Shown: piece by piece, positions 55,065 through 64,000 of the stretch
How positions within the stretch are numbered: position 1 is the first letter of the stretch
How the letters are laid out: the number at the start of each line of letters is the position of its first letter
NCBI GenBank assembly: GCA_017311185.1
Contig: JAESUZ010005169.1
Coordinates: forward strand, 361,001-425,000
From: Proteles cristata cristata
Lineage: Eukaryota > Chordata > Mammalia > Carnivora > Hyaenidae
Reading direction: 5' to 3'
Length of the DNA: 64,000 bases
Program-made: the position numbers and the translations under genes
Notes under the pieces: model-generated
Databases searched by the model: none
What the model was told of the DNA's origin: nothing
The model's input: the letters and a program-made list of their open reading frames with translations, nothing else

Positions 55065-56010
55065 TTAATGACCTCTGTGCTTAGATTCCTAGCTTTCTTT
55101 TCTTCATGCTTTTCCTTCCGATAATCTTGTTCCCTTAAAATTTAGGAATACAGTATCCATTTTGAGGACAATTATCCCGATTAAACTTGAGAGCTGAAAC
55201 AAATAGGACAAGGGGAATGATGTCAGGTCTCCATTCAGAAGTTGAGAAGTGAAACCAGACTGTCTATCTCCCCCAAGCCTGCACCTGAGCAGCTCCCCAT
55301 CACCAGAGAAAAGCACACAACTGACTTTTTTCATTTTACAAGTAGGACAATATGTCTTCTTTGGACACTCCACACTGCTTGACAGTCTTATCATAATTCT
55401 CTAGCATAGTCATCTTGTCACTTTCTAAAATGACCATTCACTTCTTCTCTTGTTTTGATAAGTCTCTTGAAATTTCCATTCGTTCTTAGCCAATCATTTC
55501 CCTCATATTTATTTTGAAAACAGTCAGTAAATCAGACAAAAACTTTCTCATCTCCCTACTACCAGACCTACCTACCACGTGTAGGCCAACCCCACTTGTA
55601 TGCCATCTTCTGTTAGTGTGAGGTCAACTCTTTTACTGGGGATGGGATCCTATGCTTCTTGCCTTCTTGCGGACTTTGCTTCTGCAATAGTTTTCTTCTA
55701 TCCTTTAGAGAAATATATCTTCTCTGGGAGAACTTTAATTGGTGTATGAAAATGTCCTCACATTTCCTATCCAAACAAAAACATGTTTGACATGTCTCTC
55801 CCTCATGTGGCAGCCCCATCTCTCTGACCATTTTTGTAGTTTTCTAGTTAGCCTGTAGCTAGTATCTCTCATTCGCTCACCGCGCATTTCCTCCTAAAAG
55901 TCCTCCTTCACAGATCTGAGTCTAACAGTCACATATCTGTCTTATTTAACTCAAACTCTCAGCAGTCTTCAGGACAGTTGTCTGCCCTCTCTCTTTTAAA
56001 GCAATAGCTA
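55065..56010. other. Unannotated, pyrimidine-leaning sequence
   Basis: I cannot assign 55400-55980 to a family, although its texture (many CTCTTCTCC-type words) suggests an old repeat. Minus frames 55104-55394 and 55613-55831 have no domain. Confidence 0.35.
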
Positions 56011-56017
56011 ATGGGGA

Positions 56018-56300
56018 TATCAGTTAGCTATCGCTTCATAACACATCACTCTAAAACCTGGTGGCTTAAAATAACAATTTATCATCACTCTTGAGCCTCT
56101 AGGCCTTCTAAATGGTGTATATGGTCTTCACTTTCCTCACTTATGTGTTTATGGGCCACCACAGGTAATAGGGCTCACTGGACCTCGGTTGATCTAGGCT
56201 GGATTTTTCCATATTGAGGATTGACTGTTCCCAGGGTAGCCTCATCTGGAGTTTTCGAAATTGGTAGTTTTTCATACTCTGGCCAGCTCCATTCTCTTAG
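56018..56300 (-). repeat. Possible MaLR-like LTR remnant (antisense)
   Basis: TTAGCTATCGCTTCATAACA, CTAAAACCTGGTGGCTTAAA and ATAACAATTTATCATCACTC resemble the antisense start of MaLR-type LTRs ('gctgcataacaaattaccccaaaacttagtggcttaaaacaac'). The rest is too diverged to confirm. Confidence 0.45.
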
Positions 56301-56910
56301 TGCTGTTCGTCTAGAAAGTAATAGTGCTGATTTATTGGTGGCAATTCCTGATTTTGTGTGTGTTTGTGTGCTAACATAGAGGAAAAAAATTAGAAAACTT
56401 TTTATTCCTCTACATTTCTGTAAATTGCATGGGTTTGCTTTTAGGTACAATGGAAATAAGAACTTAACGGAGTCGTTTTTCACTTTGCAGTTTCTGATTG
56501 TGCCAGAGATCAAAACAGGGACAGAGGAGGATTAAACACATCCTTACTGTATTCCATACAGTGAAGACCTGTATGAACAGGAAAATTATTTTAGGATATC
56601 TACCTGTGCAAAAAAAAGTCAACTTTTTTTTTTTTGTGACTGAGAAAGCTGTCATAGATAAGTGAGTCGTCTCTGAAATATGTAAAACCCTTTTCATATG
56701 TAAATAAAGTAAAACTTGACAGCTCAGCCATCTGTGAGAGTGTGAGAGCTCTTGGAAATGACTCATTCAGTTAGACAAAGATATGAAACCATTTTTGAGT
56801 GTAAAATCTACATTTTACAGAGCTAGAGCGCTACAGAGAATCTAGAATGCTGGAGATCAGCACATATTCCTGCCAATATAGTGTATTTGCTTCTTCCATC
56901 CTTTTTGGTT
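56301..56910. other. Unannotated unique sequence
   Basis: No repeat is recognised. Minus frames 56175-56513 and 56464-56766 (112 and 100 codons) are not family-like; the second reads a poly-lysine from a T-run at 56624-56635. Confidence 0.45.
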
Positions 56911-56914
56911 CTTT

Positions 56915-57316
56915 GGCTGGTCTAACAATCAAATAAATGTAGGACAGATTAACAGAAAGAAAACAAATTTAATTACACACATACAGGATACTCATTAGAA
57001 TATGAGACCCAAGGACAGTGGGACAATTGATGTTTAAATGCTATCTTGAACCAGGGAACAAGAAGGGCCTGGAGCTTCAAAAGGAAGGAGGGTGATTCTC
57101 AGGGAAATAAAAGGTGCAGATGTTTGGTAATTAGATATTTGTCCTGCCATACAGATAGGTCACTTAGATGTAAAAGTTATCTCTTGGTAATCACTCTCTT
57201 TCTCAAATTCTTTTAGGTAATTTAGGGGAGAGGTAAAAATTTTTCTTGAGTCTGCTGGGTCTTGATTGCCTTCAGCTCAAAATAGTCTGCATGCCAAAGG
57301 GGCACAATTTGAGGAG
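56915..57316 (-). repeat. Possible endogenous-retrovirus LTR remnant (antisense)
   Basis: GATTAACAGAAAGAAAACAA, TTTAATTACACACATACAGG, AGGGCCTGGAGCTTCAAAAG, TCTTGGTAATCACTCTCTTT and CTGCTGGGTCTTGATTGCCT resemble a dispersed mammalian LTR read backwards. I cannot name the family, and no retroviral genes accompany it. Confidence 0.4.
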
Positions 57317-57454
57317 ACGTTATGAAATGCTTCAAATGGTTAGAATAGACTTGGGGTCATTAAAAACATTAACAAATACTGCAGACGTGAGAAAACTACA
57401 GGTCATGAATGCTGACTTTTGCAAATGGTCTGATATAGTATGTAGAATTGAATA

Positions 57455-57620
57455 TTGAAGGGGCTGTAGAGATCATTTAGTTGAATGTCATTTTGTCTAT
57501 TAAAACCTTGAAAAAAATCTGAGGCCCTGAAAGACTGAATAAGTTGCCAATAAGACAGAACGTGTGGGGCACAGCCAGGACCAGACACACAGGCTATTGT
57601 GTCAAGAGCAGGTCTTCATC
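57455..57620 (-). repeat. MIR-class fragment (antisense)
   Basis: GTAGAGATCATTTAGTTGAA, TGAGGCCCTGAAAGACTGAA and TAAGTTGCCAATAAGACAGA parallel reversed MIR-type text ('agagatcatctagtccaac... ctgaggcccagagaggttaagtgacttgcc'). Confidence 0.5.
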
Positions 57621-57624
57621 ACTG

Positions 57625-58595
57625 TCCTCTGGCCGTAGTAGCTGCTTTACCGCTGAGAAAAATCCTATACTGATTTTAGTGTATTTCTATTGCATTCAAG
57701 CCTAAAAACACCATCTTGTGTAGGCTCAGGAATTTATTATCAACTTGTGTGCACCAGATTATATATTCAAGCTTTTCCTACGCAGAAAATCAACATCTTG
57801 ATAGTTTTCATAATAAGGCATTTTAGATATTTTTCATGAGATAAGATATGTAAGGAAAAATCACAAGGCTATGATTTTGAGAGTTAACTTCTCAGATGAC
57901 AATTTTTCAAATATGCAGTTTTGCTCACTGTTTTACATAACTCACCTCTGTAGGAGTAATCAGAATCTCCAAATCTGTGTTGAGTTAGAAATCCTCCATG
58001 GCTGTCCTCATTTTAGGGAGGCAATTTTACTTGATGCCTTATCTCCTTCCCCCTCTTTACCACCCCCCCTCCCCAAATTAAAGGACATTGTTCCTAGAAA
58101 AGGTTGATGATACCCTTCTGGTCATTAATTGGAGAATCAGTTGTCTTTCTGGTAAGTAGAGAAATCTATCACATGAAACCAAAATAAAAACTAACCTGTT
58201 TGGTTTTCTTGCCCCAAAAGCTGGGAAAAACAAACAATATTAAATGTTTCTTCCATTTGCCCAATGTCAATATAAAATTGAATGTTTCTGAGATTTAAGA
58301 CTATGTGATAAAATTTTAATTTTGTCTGCTAGGGGGAACCTAAATCTAGTGCAGGTTATTCTAAAACAATGATCCATCAGAATAATTTCAGTTTATATTT
58401 GGAATTGAATATATGAATAATTTGGCAACAATTAAAATTTACCATTTAAATTTTCTTTCAACTGGAGTTAAAATATGTCAGCATGTATTATTAGATGAGC
58501 GGAGTACTCAGGGATTCTTAATGATGTAAATATAGAAACTTTTCAGGCAGACAGTGTGGTAAGTAATGAAGGGTGGGGGTATCGAGTCATTGGTT
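57625..58595. other. Unannotated unique sequence
   Basis: No repeat or gene is recognised; the plus frame 57871-58107 has no motif. Confidence 0.45.
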
Positions 58596-58599
58596 AGAC

Positions 58600-58775
58600 T
58601 GGAAGTCCCATGTCACTGTCACTCAAGCAACTGCAGGCAAGCTCCTTAATTGCTATTTCCCATTTTGTAAAACATGGATTCTTGCTAACATGACTCACCG
58701 TAATGGGATTGAGATCATTCATACATTGTACTTAAAGTGCCTGATACTTAACAAGAATTAAGCGATTACTGTTTA
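58600..58775 (+). repeat. MIR SINE (sense)
   Basis: GCAGGCAAGCTCCTTAATTG, CCCATTTTGTAAAACATGGA and TACTTAAAGTGCCTGATACT follow MIR order. The plus frame 58573-58761 overlaps it. Confidence 0.6.
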
Positions 58776-58801
58776 GGTGGCTGGGCTAATGGCACACTGT
58801 C

Positions 58802-59112
58802 TGTATCAGTTTGGAGGACTGCTATAACCAAGCACCGAACATACTGGATGGCTTGTAAATAGTTCTGGAGGCTGGAAGTCTAAGATTAGGGTACCAGCAT
58901 GGTCAGGGTCTGATGAGAACCCTCTTCCAGGTTGCAGACTGACAATTTCTCCCACTTGAGTGAACTAGCTCTCTGGCCTGTTCTTACAGGGGCACTAATT
59001 CTAATCACAAGAGCTCCAATCTCATGACTTGATTACCTCCAAATATGTGACCCTGGGGATTAGATTTTAACATATAAATTTTGGGAGGGACACAAGCATT
59101 CAATTCATAATA
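58802..59112 (-). mobile_element. MaLR (MLT1-type) LTR, antisense
   Basis: GTTTGGAGGACTGCTATAAC, TTCTGGAGGCTGGAAGTCTA, GGGCACTAATTCTAATCACA, CTCCAATCTCATGACTTGAT and TTTTGGGAGGGACACAAGCA are the reversed MLT1 landmarks in order. No internal retroviral sequence is attached. Confidence 0.85.
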
Positions 59113-59234
59113 CATACTAACCTGTTACATCACCTGGGATTTGTTTTGTTTTGTTTTATTTTTAAGCCTAAACATCTATGCTAGCAGCTCATTTAACTAT
59201 TATTTAGTTTTTTCTTTTAAAAAATTGTAATTGA

Positions 59235-59447
59235 GGGGAACCTGGGTGGCTCAGTTGGTTAAGTGTTCAGCTTCGGCTCAAGTCATGATCCCATGGCTCT
59301 TGAGTTACAGCCCCGTGTGGAGCTCTGTGCTGACAGCTCAGAGCCTGGAGCCTGCTTCAGATTCTGTGTCTCCATTTTTCTCTGCCCTTCTCCTGTTCTC
59401 CCTTGCACACTCTCTCTTCTTCAAAAATAAATAAACATTAAAAAATA
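59235..59447 (+). mobile_element. Carnivore SINE (older form), full length
   Basis: From GGGGAACCTGGGTGGCTCAG through GAGCCTGGAGCCTGCTTCAG to TCAAAAATAAATAAACATTA. The plus frame 59231-59434 is SINE sequence. Confidence 0.96.
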
Positions 59448-59540
59448 AAAATAAGAAATGATGGTTGAAAGAAGAATATCTGGTTAGTTGAAGGTAGGCA
59501 GAGAGGATGGTTACATAACCAACCCATTTCTTTTTCTCTC

Positions 59541-59595
59541 ATATCTATCTATCTATCTACCTATCTATCTATCTATCTATCTATCTATCATCTAT
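59541..59595 (+). repeat. (CTAT)n microsatellite, left block
   Basis: About 12 CTAT units with one CTAC variant. Confidence 0.97.
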
Positions 59596-59751
59596 CTTAT
59601 TTTAGTGACAGAGAGTGTGAGCAGGGGAGAGGAGCAGTGGGAGAGAGAGATAATCTTAAGCAGGCTCCACACTCAGAGTAGAGCCTGAGGTGGGGCTCAA
59701 TCCCACGACCCTGAGATCATGACCTGAGCTGACACTAAGCACCCAGGCACC
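59596..59751 (-). mobile_element. Carnivore SINE (shortened) inside the CTAT array
   Basis: The minus strand gives GGTGCCTGGGTGCTTAGTGT (head with a deletion of about 25 bases after the A box), CATGATCTCAGGGTCGTGGG, a CT-rich stretch and a tail that merges into the left CTAT block. Confidence 0.88.
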
Positions 59752-59764
59752 TATATCTATCTGT

Positions 59765-59817
<53 letters not shown>

Positions 59818-59862
59818 ATCTATCTATCATCTATCTATCTATCTATCTATCTATAATCTATG

Positions 59863-59894
<32 letters not shown>

Positions 59895-59930
59895 ATCTAT
59901 ATATTTTTCTATCATTTCTCTATCTATGAT
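59752..59930 (+). repeat. (CTAT)n microsatellite, right block
   Basis: Long runs of CTAT with ATCATCTAT interruptions, ending in less regular ATATATTTTTCTATC. Confidence 0.97.
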
Positions 59931-62125
59931 GCTCTTACTATTCTTTGAATTAGTGGTAACATCTTATTGGTTTCCTTATTAATGACTTAAATAAAATCCT
60001 TGACATCTGTTCATTTTATATCTGTATGAGATATAAATCTTCCTTTAAAAATGATCTTTTAACACCTACAACAAAGAAAAATATTTCTAAGTTACTAAGA
60101 AGAAGCATTTTTTTTAAACCTCATACTCACTAAAAAATGGACAGGTTCACATTTTTCTGCCAAGTGTCAGAAAATATGTTACTCTGCATGCTTGATTCAC
60201 TTCATGTTAAATGACAAGTCATATCTATTACCAAGAAAGATATAACAACTTTTTGTTTGTTTGCTTTTAAATTCAGTGCTTATGTGTGAATTATGTCACA
60301 TTGAAATCTGTGGATGTCTACTAAATTTAAGATTTACATTTCAAATTTCTTCATATAAACCAGAAACCATCAGCAACCAGTTGGCATGCACATACCATTT
60401 ATTGAGTAGTAGGGTGCACATTTAGTGGGTAGCTCTATAGTTCACATGGATTCCTGGCCTCACATCACAAACAATGTTCAGAAGCTCTTTCAACACAATT
60501 TCCATGTACCTGGTGTGGCTTCCATTCAATTCTTTTATCTTCCTTAGTGTTTGCTCTTCTGCTTCTTCTGAGAGATTACTTTGAGAGCCCATTACCTAAC
60601 AAAATAAAACACAGAGTTCACCACACTCTCCATGCTAAAATGTAACTATTTTACTAGTTAAATTTGTTTGGGCCTATTTATTAATGAATATTCTAGGGTG
60701 TACACATTATATATTATTTCTCCATAACTTTCTCAGAGAATGAACACAATCACCAATACCATATGCGGGACAAATAAACTTTCCTAAAAAAGGAAAGGTG
60801 GCCATGGTCAATTACTTCTATTTCTAGACTGGCCTCCACACAGTACAAATTGGAGGCACATTCACAATCATCACCCATACTCAGAACTTTGTTCCTGTAT
60901 TAAATTTTTCATATATTTTTAAGAGTTGCAATTAAGTTCCTCTATCTTTCCCATTCCTTACTTTTCTGAATAAAAAGTTTGGAAAGTAAAGTTGAAAGAC
61001 ACCATTAAACTCATTTTGCTGGTTTTTAAAGAGCAAATAACTGGTTTGCCAATTTTTAAAATATATTATCTGAACTGATTAATTGTTGTCTTTCAGGAAC
61101 ATATAGTCGCAATATGCACAGTAGGATACTTTTACATGCATAGGTATCTCTTTTTGGATAATAGATATAATTTTGAAAATTTTAATATAAATTTAATTTC
61201 TTTCAAGTTAAGATATACTTGTCCATTTACTTACATTATATATTTAGATACGGTTTAATATATCTTTTTATTTGTTCTTTTATTGGCAGTGGTTCCCAGT
61301 ATTTTTATTTATTTCCAAGACATTTGACCAAAATATAATTTCACCGAAGGAGTTACTAATTTAGAGGGATTCTGCAATGAAATCCTTTGAAAAGTTATCT
61401 TTTGTAAACCAATCAACTCCTAATTTATCTCCTTTGTAAAGTCAGCCTTTCTTAAACATGGTATTGTTAAGGCGACACAGCTGGTTTTTGTTTGTTTGTT
61501 TTTCTCTTCTGTGAATGTTTACACACAAGGAAGGTATACTTAAGTTCAATCTAAGAGAGGCCACTAATGATTGACTTCTACTTCAAGGTTTTTAGACTAT
61601 TCTAAATTCTAGAGTTTGGATTATCTTTCTGGGTCCTAAACTTGAAATCAAACACAATTGAAAGCTATCAGGTTCAAGTTCTTTTCTGTTTATACACCAC
61701 ACAGTAAGGGCTTCCCAGTTCAAAGAAAATCATTTTAAGGAAATATAGCTTTTAGGACATCAAATAACTTTTATACAATAACATTTAGATAAGTGAGTAT
61801 ACAAGGAGTAGAGACATATGGACTGAATTTCTCTTGCTAGGTAGAAGTTTAAAAATGGAAGAGAACCATTTACAAAATAATTCTACCAAAATCATTTTTT
61901 CCCTCTAAATCTACCATATTAAGTGAGATTCTACCAAAGTAAAAAACTAAATCCTAAACATTGGATCATAAATCCAATGTCTTAAATGAGATATTTAAAA
62001 GACAAGCTATTATAAAATTACTATCAATTTTTCTTTGCTGCAGTATTAAAATAGCTGTTATTAGGCTAGATTGTTGCACTATCCTGCAGGACTTTGGAAA
62101 AGTTTATTTCAACCTTAGGTTCTTT
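59931..62125. other. Unannotated AT-rich unique sequence
   Basis: I recognise no gene or repeat in about 2.2 kb; the plus frame 61961-62209 lacks motifs and runs into a transposon fossil. Confidence 0.45.
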
Positions 62126-62241
62126 ATTTCAGAGCTGTCCAATAGAAATGTGATAGAACCCACAAAGCAAATCATACAAGTAATTTTAAATTTTATAGAG
62201 TCACATTAAAAAGGTAAAAAAACTGGGTAAAATTAATTTTC

Positions 62242-62456
62242 ATAATATATATGTTTTGAGAGAGCATGTGTACACATGTGCACATACCCACCCACACTCT
62301 CCTCTCCCACACACATACACACACCTGTGTGAGTGGGCGAAGAGTGGAGGGAAAGGGAGACTCTAAAGCAGGCTCCACACTCCATGACCCTGGAATGATG
62401 ACCTGAGACAAAATCAAGAGTTGGACACTCAACCAACTGAGCCACATGGGTGTCCC
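62242..62456 (-). mobile_element. Carnivore SINE (older form) with CA insertion
   Basis: The minus strand has GTGGCTCAGTTGGTTGAGTG, a shortened middle, then a CA/TG-rich stretch (plus 62265-62332) where the CT-rich segment normally sits. The overlapping minus frames 62193-62447 are SINE sequence. Confidence 0.88.
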
Positions 62457-62651
62457 TACTAATATTTTTTATTTAACCAATTATATTCTTAATATTATTA
62501 TTTTAATGTACAATCAATATAAAAATTATTCCATTGTTGTTTTTTATAAAGTTTTTGTAATCTGGTATGTATTTTATACTTACAGAACATCTTAATGTGG
62601 ACTAACTGCATTTCAAGTGTTCATTAGCTGTATGTGAAGGAGTCACTCTTT

Positions 62652-63485
62652 TTTTGAAAATAGAATTTATTGTCAAATTAGCTCACATACAGTGTGTGCA
62701 GTGTGCTCTTGGCTTAGGGAGTAGATTCCCATGATTCATTGCTTACATATAACACCTAGTGTTCATCCCAACAAGTGCCCTCTTCATGCCCATCACCCTT
62801 TTTCTCCTCCCCCCCACCCGCCGCCTCATCAACCCTTAGTTTGCTCTCTGTATTTAAAAGTCTTGTATGGTTTGCCTCCCTCTTTGTTTGAAACTATTTT
62901 TTCCCCTTCCCTTCCCCCATGGTCTTCTGTTAAGTTTTTCAAATTCCACATATGAATGAAAAGATATGATATCTGTCTTTCTCTGACTTATTTCACTTAG
63001 CATAATATCTTCCAGTTCCATCCATGTTGTTGCAAATGGCAATATTTCATTCCTTCTCATTGACAACTAGTATTCTATTGTATAAATGAACCACATCTTT
63101 ATCCATTCATCAGTTGGTGGACATTTGGGCTCTTTCCACAGTTTGGCTATTGTTGATAGCTCTGCTATAAACATTGGGGTGCATATGACTCTATGGATCA
63201 CCACTCCTGTAGCCTTTGGATAAATTCCCAGTAATGCTATTGCTGGGTCATACAGTAATTCTATTTTTAATTTTTTGAGGAACTTCCACACTGTTTTCCA
63301 GAGTGGCTGCACCAGTTTGCATTCCCACCAACAGTGCAAGAAGGTTCCCTTTTCTCCACATCTTTGCCAGCATCTGTTGTTTCTTGAGTTGTTAATTTTA
63401 GCCACTCTGACTGGTGTGAGGTGGTATCTCAGTGTGGTTTTGATTTGTATTTCCCTGATGATGAGCATCTTTTCATGTGTCTGTT
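62652..63485 (-). mobile_element. 5'-truncated L1 (ORF2 end plus 3' UTR), antisense
   Basis: Diverged 15-bp TSDs AAGGAGTCACTCTTT (62637-62651) and AAGTGGCCACCCTTT (63486-63500) bound it. The left end reads as the reversed L1 3' tail (TTTATTGTCAAATTAGCTCA), followed by the C-rich 3' UTR and ORF2. Confidence 0.9.
62854..63468 (-). pseudogene. L1 ORF2 C-terminal fragment, broken
   Basis: The minus frame encodes the end of L1 ORF2p with the cysteine-rich knuckle CWQRC...H-CWWEC (C-x3-C-x7-H-x4-C) followed by [20 protein letters not shown]. It is open from 63468 to a TAG nonsense codon at 63067-63069, then continues in the same frame (SMRRNEILPFATTWMELED) to 62854. Endonuclease and reverse transcriptase domains are missing. 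It is a dead copy. Confidence 0.92.
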
Positions 63486-63511
63486 AAGTGGCCACCCTTT
63501 CTGACAGTGTG

Positions 63512-63885
63512 GGTTTAATGCACAGATGGCAGCTACTACTCTTAGTTGTGCTCCTAATGTGGTTTTCCAAAAACAACATGATAGTTTTCTAGGAGGATTA
63601 TAGGAGAGACAGGACATAGCAAGGAGCTTAGCACTGAGTAACTAATCAGTAAATGTTAGTGATTATTATTATGATTTTTCACTGATTGTGTTGCTTATAC
63701 TTCCTAATTTTTAAGCCATTATACACTTTCAGAAACATTGAAATGCTCTTTAAAAAAGCCCATAATCCCATGTCTATTTGAGTTTATTTGATGCACAGTA
63801 ATTTGAATTTCTACAGTTTTTTCTGTAGTTAGAAAAACTAACCATACACTATTTTATTTTCTTACTTTATTTTTTACTCTGTTTT
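63512..63885. other. Unannotated AT-rich sequence
   Basis: I see nothing recognisable between the two L1 copies. Confidence 0.45.
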
Positions 63886-63887
63886 TA

Positions 63888-64000
63888 ATTCTTTTATAGT
63901 TAACATACAATGTCATATTAATTTCAGGTGTACAATAGTGTGATTCAACAATTCTATATATTACTCAGTGCTCACTAAGTGTCCTCTTAACCCCTTCACC
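63888..64000 (-). mobile_element. L1 3' UTR, antisense, cut by the window end
   Basis: AGTTAACATACAATGTCATA, TTAATTTCAGGTGTACAATA and TATTACTCAGTGCTCACTAA are the reversed 3' end of an L1 of a different, probably older, type than the one at 62652-63485. The body would continue to the right of the window. Confidence 0.8.

Larger units (their letters stand above)
62130..63510. repeat. DNA-transposon fossil (hAT-like), interrupted by a SINE and an L1
   Basis: Three pieces (62130-62241, 62457-62651, about 63501-63510) share text with a dispersed mammalian DNA-transposon remnant: CAGAGCTGTCCAATAGAAAT at the left, GTGGACTAACTGCATTTCAA and GTGTTCATTAGCTGTATGTG in the middle, and CTGACAGTGTGG at the right end, complementary in type to the left end. 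I cannot name the family. Confidence 0.5.

Noticed and set aside
55400..55980. Possible old repeat or exon cluster
   Set aside because: Pyrimidine-leaning text looks repeat-like but I could not match it to any family or frame.
59541..59930. CRISPR-like regular repeat array
   Set aside because: The repeat is a 4-base microsatellite with no spacers; the DNA is mammalian.

Overview
This is mammalian nuclear DNA from a carnivoran, most likely a feliform (cat-branch). The main evidence is about 25 copies of the tRNA-Lys-derived carnivore SINE (head motif close to GGGGCGCCTGGGTGGCTC, then a CT-rich stretch and an AAATAAATAAA-type tail). A carnivore-type L1 3' end (TTGACAATAAACTATT tail) occurs twice. 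Two SINE forms are present. The better-preserved form ends CTAGAAATAAATAAAACATT and often keeps perfect target-site duplications (TSDs). The more diverged form ends CTCAAAAATAAATAAACATT. The sequence is AT-rich, with CpG limited to SINE heads and a few islands of unique sequence.

I find no convincing protein-coding gene, rRNA, functional tRNA or CRISPR array. Open frames are short and scattered. The only recognisable protein homology is broken L1 ORF2 (11.0-11.8 kb plus strand; 62.8-63.5 kb minus strand; a much older copy at 48.0-49.2 kb minus strand). The window is best read as an intergenic desert or the inside of a very large intron.

Layout: 0-3.4 kb holds ancient L2 pieces and a short L1 3' end with a clean TSD. 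3.4-9.4 kb holds SINEs, a MIR split by a SINE with a 44-bp tandem duplication, and a repeat-free block (7.1-7.7 kb) that looks like a conserved non-coding element. 11.0-12.05 kb is a 5'-truncated L1 with a 16-bp TSD. 12.4-20.7 kb is mostly unique AT-rich DNA with MIR, L2 and old L1 scraps. 20.7-22.15 kb is an old antisense L1 3' UTR split by a SINE, followed by an L2. 22.2-25.45 kb is the longest repeat-poor stretch; it carries a tRNA-Ile-like pseudogene, a hairpin and several enhancer-like blocks. 25.5-29.7 kb has young SINEs, a Z-DNA-prone tract and an LTR-like repeat split by a SINE. 31-39.8 kb mixes MIR, L2, a MaLR-type LTR and SINEs, one with an L1-like 3' extension. 39.8-47.5 kb has a perfect palindrome, a G-quadruplex motif, a cluster of three same-strand SINEs and a (GT)24 microsatellite. 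47.9-49.2 kb is an antisense old L1. 50-59.1 kb has MIR, L2, LTR pieces and a local CpG-richer block (51.6-52.0 kb). 59.2-64 kb has a CTAT microsatellite enclosing a SINE, a DNA-transposon fossil pierced by both a SINE and an L1, and an L1 running off the end.

No genes act together here. What can be read is a layered insertion history (MIR, L2 and DNA transposon first, then MaLR and L1, then SINEs) plus a few unique islands that may be regulatory. Repeat names rest on recognition of family sequence, not on a database search; ends without a TSD are approximate to about 10-30 bases.
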